A stretch of 64,000 nucleotides of DNA from Dysgonomonas mossii. Lineage in GTDB: Bacteria > Bacteroidota > Bacteroidia > Bacteroidales > Dysgonomonadaceae. The stretch lies in NCBI RefSeq assembly GCF_004569505.1, contig NZ_SPPK01000002.1, positions 186,001 to 250,000 on the forward strand, given 5' to 3'. Both the position numbers and the translations under genes were made by a program. Below, piece after piece: positions 34,458-42,381 of the stretch (positions are counted from its first letter, which is position 1; every line of letters starts with the position of its first letter). The notes beneath the pieces are model-generated. The model saw nothing but the letters and a program-made list of their open reading frames with translations. It had not been told where the DNA came from and searched no databases.

Positions 34458-35366
34458 TTACTTTTCCGAAACCGCTTCGGATTCGGTTTTGGCTTCCGTC
34501 TCCACTTTCGTTTCCGCTTTGTCTTGCATATTCACATATACTTCGTTTTGCAATTGCTGTTGTTTCTCGTACAGTTGCAGTATGTGGTTGCGGAAATTGT
34601 TGTCACGTTGAAGCTTGTTGAAAGCTTCTTTTGCTGCCTTTTGTTGCGATTCTTTCTTCGAGTAGCCTGTACCCAGTCCGGCTTGCTCGCCGAGTATCAC
34701 AACGGCAGTTTTGAAAATAGGGGTGTTGTTTTCGTCTACAAAGCTGTCGACGAGATCGAAGCTGACCGATATTTTTTGCTTTTGGCTCCATTCTATCAGT
34801 CGCGACTTATAGTTTGCCTCCTGCTCGGCTACTGTATCTATATTCAGGTGTTCTTTGATGAGGCGTTCGAGAACAAACTTCTTTGACACCCTATATCCCT
34901 GATCTAAATAGATAGCACCTATCAATGCCTCCAGTGCATTGCCATACATGTGGGTATTGGGTGTTGTGTTGCGGGCAGATGTTTTTATCAGCTTGTCGAT
35001 ACCCAGTTCGAGTGCTAATTTGTTTAAAGTTTCACGTTGGACGATCTTCGAACGCATATTGGTAAGGAATCCCTCCTTCTTGTATTCAAACTCCTTGAAT
35101 ACAATATCGGCAACAATAGCATCGAGGATGGCATCGCCCAAAAACTCGAGTCGCTCGTTGTTGATCCATTTGCCGTCTTTCAACTTTATAGAAGACGATT
35201 TGTGCAAAAGAGCTTGCTCATAGAGCGTTATGTTGTACGGATAGAAACCAAATATTTTGTAAAAAGAAACATAAGGCTCCTTCCCTCTTTTAGGAAGAAG
35301 CCTTATTCCACGATATATCTTTCTAAGCACGCGACTTATTTCTTGAACTTCTTTACTATTATACAA
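34458..35366 (-). CDS. rnc: Ribonuclease III
   Basis: 302 residues if the ATG at 35366 is used; that start overlaps fabF by 31 nt. A GTG at 35330, just after the fabF stop, would give a protein of about 290 residues beginning near the usual Bacteroidetes N-terminus; I cannot decide between them. The catalytic signature is NNERLEFLGDAILDAIVADI, the dsRNA-binding domain is at about 165-240 (YKSRLIEWSQKQKISV, KKESQQKAAKEAFNKL), and the tail is Gln/Glu/Thr-rich, longer than in E. coli. Processes rRNA and structured mRNAs. Third gene of acpP-fabF-rnc. Confidence 0.93.
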   Translation of the reverse strand: MYNSKEVQEISRVLRKIYRGIRLLPKRGKEPYVSFYKIFGFYPYNITLYEQALLHKSSSIKLKDGKWINNERLEFLGDAILDAIVADIVFKEFEYKKEGFLTNMRSKIVQRETLNKLALELGIDKLIKTSARNTTPNTHMYGNALEALIGAIYLDQGYRVSKKFVLERLIKEHLNIDTVAEQEANYKSRLIEWSQKQKISVSFDLVDSFVDENNTPIFKTAVVILGEQAGLGTGYSKKESQQKAAKEAFNKLQRDNNFRNHILQLYEKQQQLQNEVYVNMQDKAETKVETEAKTESEAVSEK

Positions 35367-36598
35367 GCATTATGTCCTCCAAAACCGAATGTGTTTGAGA
35401 GTGCTGCGTTTACAGTCCTTTTCTCAGCCTTATTAAATGTTAGGTTCAGCTTATAATCAATTTCAGTATCTTCGTCTCCTTCGGTGAAATTGATTGTTGG
35501 CGGAATTATATCATTCTGTACCGACAGTACGCAGAAGATTGCTTCCAATGCTCCCGCAGCACCTAAAAGGTGACCTGTCATGGATTTTGTAGAACTGATA
35601 TTCAGGTTATAAGCATGCTCACCAAATACCTCTTTGATTGCTTTGATTTCTGATGGGTCGCCAACCGGAGTTGATGTTCCATGTACGTTTACGTAATCAA
35701 GCTCACTTGGGTTCATGTGGGCATCTTCAAGCGCATTTTTCATTACTAGTTTCGCTCCCAGTCCTTCGGGATGTGACGCTGTGAGGTGATAAGCGTCGGC
35801 AGACATTCCGCCTCCTACAACTTCAGCATATATTTTTGCTCCACGTGCAAGTGCATGCTCCAATTCTTCGAAAATAAGACATGCCGAACCTTCTCCTATT
35901 ACAAACCCGTCGCGGCTCTTGCTGAACGGACGAGATGCTGTTTGAGGAGAATCGTTACGTGTAGACAAAGCTGTCATTGCATTAAAACCACCAACACCCG
36001 CTGGAGTGATTGCTGCTTCTGCTCCTCCGACTACCATTACATCTGCCTTGCCCAAACGGATTTGGTCGAATGCGATGATAGAACTATGTGTAGATGAAGC
36101 ACAGGCAGAAACAGTTCCAAAGTTAGGTCCACGAAGACCGTGACGTATAGAAATCAATCCGGCTGCAATATCCGAAATCATCTTAGGGATAAAGAACGGG
36201 TTGAACTTAGGTCCCATATCTTCGTGTGTATAGTAGTATGCAACTTCTTCTTCGAAAGTCTTGATACCACCTATACCTGCCGAAAATATAACACCGATTC
36301 TGTCACAGTTTTCATTTTCAAAATCAAGTTTTGAATCTTTTATGGCTTCTTCGGACGAACCGATAGCCAGTAATGTATATCTGTCACACTTGCGGATTTC
36401 TTTTCTATCCATCAATCCAGACGGATCGAAATCTTTAACTTCGCAAGCAAACTGTGTTTTAAATTTTGACGCATCAAAATGAGTAATAGGTCCAGCCCCA
36501 CTCATTCCTTTCAAAGCATTCTCCCAAGTAGTTGGGACATCGTTGCCTAACGGAGTTACCGAGCCTAGACCTGTTACTACTACTCTTTTAAATTCCAT
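35336..36598 (-). CDS. fabF: Beta-ketoacyl-ACP synthase II
   Basis: 420 residues. Elongates acyl-ACP with malonyl-ACP in fatty acid synthesis. The thiolase-fold catalytic triad is visible: Cys in VSACASSTHS, His in VHGTSTPVGD and His in TGHLLGAAGALEAI, with the Lys of SSTKSMTGH. N-terminal RVVVTGLGSVTPLGND and C-terminal NTFGFGGHNACIIVKKF are typical. It follows acpP by 21 nt and overlaps the longer rnc frame, a cluster order conserved in Bacteroidetes. Confidence 0.96.
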   Translation of the reverse strand: MEFKRVVVTGLGSVTPLGNDVPTTWENALKGMSGAGPITHFDASKFKTQFACEVKDFDPSGLMDRKEIRKCDRYTLLAIGSSEEAIKDSKLDFENENCDRIGVIFSAGIGGIKTFEEEVAYYYTHEDMGPKFNPFFIPKMISDIAAGLISIRHGLRGPNFGTVSACASSTHSSIIAFDQIRLGKADVMVVGGAEAAITPAGVGGFNAMTALSTRNDSPQTASRPFSKSRDGFVIGEGSACLIFEELEHALARGAKIYAEVVGGGMSADAYHLTASHPEGLGAKLVMKNALEDAHMNPSELDYVNVHGTSTPVGDPSEIKAIKEVFGEHAYNLNISSTKSMTGHLLGAAGALEAIFCVLSVQNDIIPPTINFTEGDEDTEIDYKLNLTFNKAEKRTVNAALSNTFGFGGHNACIIVKKFKK

Positions 36599-36619
36599 AA
36601 ATGACTATTGGAAAAAAGA

Positions 36620-36856
36620 TTATTTTGCATTTGCTTCAATGTAAGAGATAGCATCTCCCACTGTAGCGATTTTTTCAGTCTGATCATCTGGAATAGAAAT
36701 ACCGAATTCTTTTTCAAATTCCATGATTAATTCTACTGTGTCAAGTGAATCTGCTCCCAAGTCATTTGTAAAGCTAGCAGTATCAGTAACTTCAGACTCT
36801 TCAACACCTAACTTATCAACAATGATTGCTTTCACTTTTGATGCTACTTCTGACAT
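36620..36856 (-). CDS. acpP: Acyl carrier protein
   Basis: 78 residues, acidic. The phosphopantetheine Ser is in [16 protein letters not shown] (about Ser37). Four-helix ACP fold expected. It carries acyl chains for fatty acid synthesis; first gene of the acpP-fabF-rnc unit. Divergent from purN with 154 nt between them. Confidence 0.96.
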   Translation of the reverse strand: MSEVASKVKAIIVDKLGVEESEVTDTASFTNDLGADSLDTVELIMEFEKEFGISIPDDQTEKIATVGDAISYIEANAK

Positions 36857-37010
36857 AATTTTTAGTTTTGATTAATAATAAATTTTTTATTTTTAATTTT
36901 GTCGATGCAAAGTAACAGTTTTTTATCTATATGTTACAAATATTTTATGGATAAAATAGTTAAAATTGCACATATTTTTTACTTGTGTGCATAATCGCTA
37001 AAAAACACTC

Positions 37011-37583
37011 ATGATTAAAATCGCTATTTTTGCCTCAGGTTCAGGGTCTAATGCCGAGAACATAGCAAACTACTTCGCAGAGAGTAATACTGTTTCCATT
37101 CCGCTTATAATATCAAATAAGAAAGATGCTTATGTGCACGAGCGTGCAAAGAAGCTGGGAATAAAATCGGTTACCTTCTCCAAAAACGAGTTCGAAACAT
37201 CTGATACTGTGCTCGATTGCCTGAAAGAGAATAAAATAGACTTTATTGTTCTCGCAGGTTTCTTGCTCAAAGTCCCCGACAATATATTAGAAGCATATCC
37301 CGGTAAGATAGTGAATATCCACCCCGCGCTTTTACCCAAATTCGGCGGTAAAGGTATGTATGGCGACAATGTTCATAAGGCTGTGGTAGAAGCCGGAGAG
37401 GCAGAGTCGGGCATCACTATACATTATGTGAATGAAAATTACGATGAGGGGGCTATTATTTTTCAGGCAAAATGCCCTGTGCTGAAAAGCGATACCTATG
37501 AAGATGTCGCAAAAAAAGTGCATACACTTGAGTATACGCACTTTCCTGTTGTTATTTCCAGTGTCTTAGATCAGACCTTCTAA
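37011..37583 (+). CDS. purN: Phosphoribosylglycinamide formyltransferase
   Basis: 190 residues. Transfers the formyl group of 10-formyl-THF to GAR in purine synthesis. Marks: IFASGSGSNAENI at the N-terminus, VLAGFLLKVP, the catalytic region NIHPALLPKFGGKGMYG (Asn, His) and ESGITIHYVNENYDEGAIIFQ with the catalytic Asp. Its stop overlaps that of the convergent gene by 4 nt, so both transcripts must read into each other without room for a terminator. Confidence 0.95.
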   Translation: MIKIAIFASGSGSNAENIANYFAESNTVSIPLIISNKKDAYVHERAKKLGIKSVTFSKNEFETSDTVLDCLKENKIDFIVLAGFLLKVPDNILEAYPGKIVNIHPALLPKFGGKGMYGDNVHKAVVEAGEAESGITIHYVNENYDEGAIIFQAKCPVLKSDTYEDVAKKVHTLEYTHFPVVISSVLDQTF

Positions 37584-38587
37584 TTCGATTGGTTTTCTGT
37601 ATTGCCTTCAGGCTCGTTTACTTTCACCTCTTCGTTGTTCACCGTTCTGGCTCTTACGATAGTCCGGCGGTCGCCACTAAGTACTGAGGTGTTATCTTTT
37701 TTTGTTTTAATATTCTTATCTGCTTCAGCTTGTGTCGGTTGCTGAGCAGGATTGTTCGTTTTTTGCTCTGTCGTTGTCGGTTCGGATTGATATACAGGGG
37801 ATGTTACAGTCTGTTGATTGTCGTTATATTGCTCTGCCCTGTCTGTCTTTATTCTTCTTACAGAACGTTTAGGTGCTTTTTCCTCTTTTCTGTCTGTTGT
37901 TTTCGTATCCATCGTTGGCGTTATCGGTGACGGATACACGTAATTGTCGGAGCTCTTTTCGGTTGCCCACAGATTAAGCTTATTGATTGCCTTGTCGGTA
38001 ACGGTAATCCATACTTCGCCATTCGGATTGCCCGATGCTGCATTTTGTATTATAAAATCACGCTTAATTACATCGTTAGGTGATAGTCGATCTACAACTT
38101 CGGACTGCACTCTTGTACCATTGATAAAGTATAAAGGTTTGTTGCCATACTTAACATATTCCTGAGCCAACTCGTCGGCAGATTTTTTCAGCATCTCCTG
38201 CTGGATGCTATCCGCTATTATGCGTGCTCTCTTTTCTTTGTCGCGGCTATCTATATTTGCTCTCGATAGGCGATAAGCTAAGCTTGTGTTGCCCGTTTTC
38301 AATAGAATTTGGTCTTTTTCTATTTGTCCTATCAGCCTGTCGATATCCATAAGTGCACCTTCCAGCGAGTTATAGTCTGACTTTAGGATAGCTGAAACGG
38401 AATCTGCATCCGCTCCCATTTTATTAAACAAAAATTTGTTCTGGGGATCTTTTTCGCCTCTGTTGCTAACGATCAGCGTTGTGTCTTTTGTAGTCACTAT
38501 ATATTTGTTTCCTTTTTTCTGGGCATAAGCTAAAAAAGGAAGGAGTGATGCTATCAAAACGAGTATGATATATTTGCTTAAATTCAT
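37580..38587 (-). CDS. Exported protein with a TonB-plug-like segment
   Basis: 335 residues. Signal peptide 1-22 (ends LAYAQ). Residues about 20-130 are charged and helical. The segment from about 148 (KPLYFINGTRV ... VVDRLSPNDVIKRDFIIQ, then NPNGEVWITV) follows the pattern of the SusC plug domain (PLYVIDG ... LNPDDIE ... GVIxITT), but no barrel follows. The last 130 residues are low-complexity, rich in Thr, Lys, Gln and Asn. Such free-standing plug-like proteins occur in Bacteroidetes without known role. Probably periplasmic. Minus-strand TATATTTG at 38653-38660 may be its -7 element. Confidence 0.6.
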   Translation of the reverse strand: MNLSKYIILVLIASLLPFLAYAQKKGNKYIVTTKDTTLIVSNRGEKDPQNKFLFNKMGADADSVSAILKSDYNSLEGALMDIDRLIGQIEKDQILLKTGNTSLAYRLSRANIDSRDKEKRARIIADSIQQEMLKKSADELAQEYVKYGNKPLYFINGTRVQSEVVDRLSPNDVIKRDFIIQNAASGNPNGEVWITVTDKAINKLNLWATEKSSDNYVYPSPITPTMDTKTTDRKEEKAPKRSVRRIKTDRAEQYNDNQQTVTSPVYQSEPTTTEQKTNNPAQQPTQAEADKNIKTKKDNTSVLSGDRRTIVRARTVNNEEVKVNEPEGNTENQSN

Positions 38588-38652
38588 TTGTTTGTGTTCG
38601 CTTTTGAAATTTATATATACGTCAATATTCTTTTACTTAAGTATATAATGCG

Positions 38653-38660
38653 CAAATATA
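38653..38660 (-). promoter_or_regulatory. -7 element of the plug-like protein gene
   Basis: CAAATATA on the plus strand reads TATATTTG on the minus strand; 66 nt before the start codon. Confidence 0.4.
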
Positions 38661-38744
38661 CAAGATTTTTCGTGAATGATAATGGGTCTTACATTTTTTA
38701 GTATAAATAAGGTGGCTTTTTAATTTTTTATAAACTTCTTATGC

Positions 38745-38775
38745 TTGAAACACTGCCTTTATTTTCGTACTTTTG
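38745..38775 (+). promoter_or_regulatory. Promoter of the fumarase gene
   Basis: TTG (38745-38747), 20 nt, TACTTTTG (38768-38775), 32 nt before the start codon. Confidence 0.6.
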
Positions 38776-38807
38776 CGTAAAATAAATCAACTATTAAAAT
38801 ATTAATC

Positions 38808-40448
38808 ATGGCAACACCATCATTTAAGTACCAAGAGACGTTTCCATTAGAGAAGGATACCACAGAGTATTATTTACTCTCGAAAGATCATGTTTCTACA
38901 GCTAATTTTGAAGGACAAGAGATATTGAAAGTACAACCTGAAGCTCTTACTTTACTCGCACAACATGCTTTTCACGATGTAGAATTCTTATTACGCCCCG
39001 AGCATCAAGAGCAAGTGGCAAAGATATTGTCTGATCCCGATGCCAGCGACAATGATAAATTTGTGGCGCTTACATTCCTGCGCAACTCCGAGATTTCGGC
39101 AAAAGGGGTGCTCCCTTTCTGTCAGGATACAGGAACAGCCATCATTATGGGTAAGAAAGGACAAAATGTATGGACAGGCGGCAACGACGAGGAAGCCTTG
39201 TCGAAGGGTGTGTACAATACATTTACCGAAGACAACCTGCGCTATTCGCAAAATGCGCCTCTGGATATGTACAATGAGGTGAATACAGGAACGAACCTGC
39301 CTGCACAAATAGACCTGTATGCCGTAAACGGAAATGAATATAAATTCCTTTTTGTAGCTAAGGGTGGTGGTTCTGCAAACAAAACATATCTCTATCAGGA
39401 AACAAAAGCATTGCTTACGCCTGAGAAACTAGAGCCGTTCTTGATCGAAAAAATGAAATCGTTGGGTACAGCAGCATGTCCTCCTTACCATATCGCATTT
39501 GTTATTGGCGGTACATCAGCCGAAACCAATCTGAAAACCGTTAAGCTGGCTTCTACTAAATATTATGATGGTCTTCCTACTTCGGGTAACGAGGGCGGAC
39601 GTGCGTTCCGTGATTTGGAAATGGAAGCCAAACTATTGAAGGCTGCTCAGGAGCTTGGGCTTGGAGCGCAATTTGGTGGTAAATTCTTTGCTCACGATAT
39701 CCGTGTGGTTCGTTTGCCTCGTCACGGTGCATCTTGCCCTGTGGGTATGGGTGTTTCTTGTTCGGCCGACAGAAATATAAAAGGAAAGATCAACAAAGAC
39801 GGTATATGGCTCGAAAAAATGGAAGATAATCCAACAAGGCTTATTCCAGAAGAATTGCGTAATGCCGGCGAAGCAGGAGGTGTGAAAATAGACCTCAACC
39901 GTCCGATGAAAGAAATACTTGAAGAGCTGTCTAAATATCCTGTTTCTACACGTTTGTCACTCACAGGTACAATCATCGTAGGACGTGATATTGCCCATGC
40001 TAAACTTCAGGAGCGTATAGATAAGGGCGAAGGGCTTCCTCAATACATTAAAGATCATCCGATCTACTATGCAGGGCCTGCAAAAACGCCTAAAGGATAT
40101 GCAAGCGGTTCGATGGGACCAACTACAGCGGGGCGTATGGACTCGTATGTAGACGCATTCCAAGCTAATGGCGGCAGCATGATAATGATTGCTAAAGGTA
40201 ACCGTAGCCAGCAGGTAACAGACGCTTGTCACAAGCACGGCGGATTCTACCTGGGAAGTATCGGCGGTCCGGCTGCAATACTTGCTCAGAATAGCATAAA
40301 GAGCCTTGAGTGCCTCGAATATCCTGAATTGGGAATGGAAGCAATATGGAAAATAGAAGTAGAAGATTTCCCTGCATTCATCTTGGTAGACGACAAGGGT
40401 AACGACTTCTTCAAACAATTGAAACCGATTAACTGCTCTATGAGCTAA
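38808..40448 (+). CDS. Class I fumarate hydratase
   Basis: 546 residues, the fused alpha-beta form (FumA/FumB type). Converts fumarate and malate with a labile [4Fe-4S] cluster; the cluster Cys are in [37 protein letters not shown] and [18 protein letters not shown]. The C-terminal beta part has [15 protein letters not shown] and [20 protein letters not shown]. The oxygen-sensitive class fits an anaerobe or microaerophile using fumarate reduction. Monocistronic with its own promoter and a strong terminator. Confidence 0.95.
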   Translation: MATPSFKYQETFPLEKDTTEYYLLSKDHVSTANFEGQEILKVQPEALTLLAQHAFHDVEFLLRPEHQEQVAKILSDPDASDNDKFVALTFLRNSEISAKGVLPFCQDTGTAIIMGKKGQNVWTGGNDEEALSKGVYNTFTEDNLRYSQNAPLDMYNEVNTGTNLPAQIDLYAVNGNEYKFLFVAKGGGSANKTYLYQETKALLTPEKLEPFLIEKMKSLGTAACPPYHIAFVIGGTSAETNLKTVKLASTKYYDGLPTSGNEGGRAFRDLEMEAKLLKAAQELGLGAQFGGKFFAHDIRVVRLPRHGASCPVGMGVSCSADRNIKGKINKDGIWLEKMEDNPTRLIPEELRNAGEAGGVKIDLNRPMKEILEELSKYPVSTRLSLTGTIIVGRDIAHAKLQERIDKGEGLPQYIKDHPIYYAGPAKTPKGYASGSMGPTTAGRMDSYVDAFQANGGSMIMIAKGNRSQQVTDACHKHGGFYLGSIGGPAAILAQNSIKSLECLEYPELGMEAIWKIEVEDFPAFILVDDKGNDFFKQLKPINCSMS

Positions 40449-40480
40449 TATATACTATAAGCAAGCAGTCTATGTGTATG

Positions 40481-40521
40481 AATAAGCGGATATCAAATGA
40501 ATGATATCCGCTTATTTTTTT
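40481..40521 (+). terminator. Terminator of the fumarase gene
   Basis: AATAAGCGGATATC pairs perfectly with GATATCCGCTTATT (14 bp), then TTTTT. Confidence 0.93.
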
Positions 40522-40548
40522 ATACCGAAGACGCCACTTTTACATAAC

Positions 40549-41628
40549 TTAATATCTTGTTTTGAGGGCTATCTTGTCCAATTCCTTTATTTCGTCTTGC
40601 ATGGTGAAAAATACTTTTCCGCCTTTCGATACCACTTGCCATGCTATATCGCTCACAATATCATCGATTACGTCCGGCTGATTCGCCTCTTTTACGAGTT
40701 CGAAGTTCCGCTCATCTATCATCCTCACGGGTTGCGAAAACTTGTCGTATACGATCAACATCTCGCCATTTCCATCTATTGCAGCCCGGTAGATTTCCTG
40801 CAAATCGGTAAGAACTTTATGCTTCGATATTGCTTCTTTCATTTCTACAATGGCTTCCGACCTGTGTTCATGCATATACTGCTTCATTATCTCCCAGCCG
40901 GGTTTGACTACATCGTGCGGCTTCGAGTTGTTGTAGTCTATCGATGTGTATCCTATATAGATGTCGGGCTTATCAGCTACCTGCATCAGTTTGCTGAAAT
41001 TGTCTTCGGTAGAAACAACGACACACTCCAGCTCGGTTTCCTGATTCACTTTCACCACTGCTTTATCAACCTGATTGAAGAACTCACGGATGAGGTCGTC
41101 TACACGTTTAGCATTGCTTCTCTCTGCCCTGTTGGGTATGTAATAAGGCGATCCTTCAAACGGAAATCCATCGCTCTTTACTTCTTCTTCAATTCCGTCT
41201 CCTAATGCTTTATATAGCTGTACCCCTCCTTGCGATAATACAAGTATCAGGTACTCTTTGCTGCGGTTGTACGCTTTTATCAACGGGCGCAGATTGAACG
41301 TGCTGCGAATGTTTAGCCTATCTTCGGGTACAGTCCACGACGTTCTGATGATTTCCTCCGTATCGTTCGATAAGAATACATGAAGGCTATCAAGATTATT
41401 GTTCTCGTTCACTCTATTTTCTACAGTCGCTATCTTCTCCAGAAGGGGAGCTACTGTTCTTTTTCCATATTCGGCAACTATTTGCTTTTCTGCTTGCGAA
41501 AGCAGGTTTTTCAACAATATTTTATCTTTATCGCTGGCAGGGCGTGTTCTGTGTGTATTAAGAGAGATACTAACACAAGGCCCTGCTGTTACAGTTGCCA
41601 GTTTTTTTATCTTTTCTTTTAATGCCAT
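40549..41628 (-). CDS. Bacterial archaeo-eukaryotic release factor (baeRF)-like protein
   Basis: 359 residues, no signal peptide. The N-terminal GPCVSISLNTHRTRPASDKD and the spaced LKNLLSQAEKQI, the central RPLIKAYNRSKEYLILVLSQ, and the ending GGKVFFTMQDEIKEL plus IALKTRY match the three-part plan of baeRF proteins (RNase E/G-like N-domain, middle domain, L7Ae/L30e-like C-domain). The GGQ peptidyl-hydrolysis motif of eRF1 is not present, the nearest being QGGVQ. Bacterial members are predicted to act in ribosome hibernation or rescue; none is firmly assigned. Stands alone. Family call from memory. Confidence 0.65.
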   Translation of the reverse strand: MALKEKIKKLATVTAGPCVSISLNTHRTRPASDKDKILLKNLLSQAEKQIVAEYGKRTVAPLLEKIATVENRVNENNNLDSLHVFLSNDTEEIIRTSWTVPEDRLNIRSTFNLRPLIKAYNRSKEYLILVLSQGGVQLYKALGDGIEEEVKSDGFPFEGSPYYIPNRAERSNAKRVDDLIREFFNQVDKAVVKVNQETELECVVVSTEDNFSKLMQVADKPDIYIGYTSIDYNNSKPHDVVKPGWEIMKQYMHEHRSEAIVEMKEAISKHKVLTDLQEIYRAAIDGNGEMLIVYDKFSQPVRMIDERNFELVKEANQPDVIDDIVSDIAWQVVSKGGKVFFTMQDEIKELDKIALKTRY

Positions 41629-41819
41629 AATATATTTATTTTTTAATCACGCTAGTAATATACGAAAAAAAGCCGTTTTTTACAATCTGTGAGATTGAGA
41701 ACCCCTCTGAAATAGTTTCTTTTTCATAAGATTATGTTTTTTTAATCTCTTTTTCTGTCGATGGATAGAGAAAGATATCTTTCTTAAACCAGTTTAAGAT
41801 TCTAGTCTATCGGAATGGC

Positions 41820-41827
41820 TAATTTTG
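41820..41827 (+). promoter_or_regulatory. -7 element of the AhpD-like gene
   Basis: TAATTTTG matches TAnnTTTG, 28 nt before the start codon; no exact -33. Confidence 0.4.
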
Positions 41828-41855
41828 TATTACTAATTCAAAAAAGATATCTAAA

Positions 41856-42299
41856 ATGGAAAATAAAAGATTGAATATGTACAAAGCTGCACCCGAGTTA
41901 TACAAAGCAATGATGTCTCTGGAAAATGCTTTACAACAAACATCTCTGACTCCTATCGAAAAGGAGTTGATTAAAATAAGAGCTTCCCAAATTAATGGTT
42001 GTGCCTTTTGCCTGAACATGCATACCCGTGATGCTCGTAAAATCGGAGAAACCGAACAACGCATCTATTTGCTGAACGCATGGCATGAGGCAGGCAACTT
42101 GTATTCTGAAAGCGAAAAGGCAATACTTCGCCTGACAGAAGAGGTTACCCTTATCAGCAAAGGCGGTGTTTCTGCTGAAACATATCAACAAGCAGAAAAT
42201 GTATTGGGAGTATCTAAACTCGCTGAGGTAATAATGGCTGCGGTGGTTATCAATGGCTGGAACAGGATTGCCATATCCACAGAACTGCCGATAGACTAA
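41856..42299 (+). CDS. Carboxymuconolactone decarboxylase/AhpD-like alkylhydroperoxidase
   Basis: 147 residues, one CMD domain. The redox motif is INGCAFCLNMHTRDARKIG (CxxC with downstream His), the AhpD active site, followed by RIYLLNAWHEAG and SESEKAILRLTEEVT. Members reduce peroxides with their CxxC pair or act as small lactone decarboxylases; the CxxCxxxH arrangement supports the peroxidase-like type. Single gene with its own -7 element and a shared terminator. Confidence 0.88.
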   Translation: MENKRLNMYKAAPELYKAMMSLENALQQTSLTPIEKELIKIRASQINGCAFCLNMHTRDARKIGETEQRIYLLNAWHEAGNLYSESEKAILRLTEEVTLISKGGVSAETYQQAENVLGVSKLAEVIMAAVVINGWNRIAISTELPID

Positions 42300-42313
42300 T
42301 CGCCTAAACAAAC

Positions 42314-42350
42314 AATAGGGATAATCTTTACCGATTATCCCTATTTATTA
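42314..42350. terminator. Bidirectional terminator between AhpD-like gene and hppA
   Basis: AATAGGGATAATC, 6-nt loop, GATTATCCCTATT: perfect 13-bp stem followed by TATTATAT on the plus strand. Confidence 0.8.
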
Positions 42351-42381
42351 TATACAAACTTCAATATTTTACATCAAACTG

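Noticed and set aside
40501..41205. A 234-codon open frame on the plus strand opposite the baeRF-like gene
   Set aside because: It is antisense to a gene with clear protein family features, has no promoter match and its translation is rich in Tyr, Cys, Phe and His as expected for a reverse-complement shadow.
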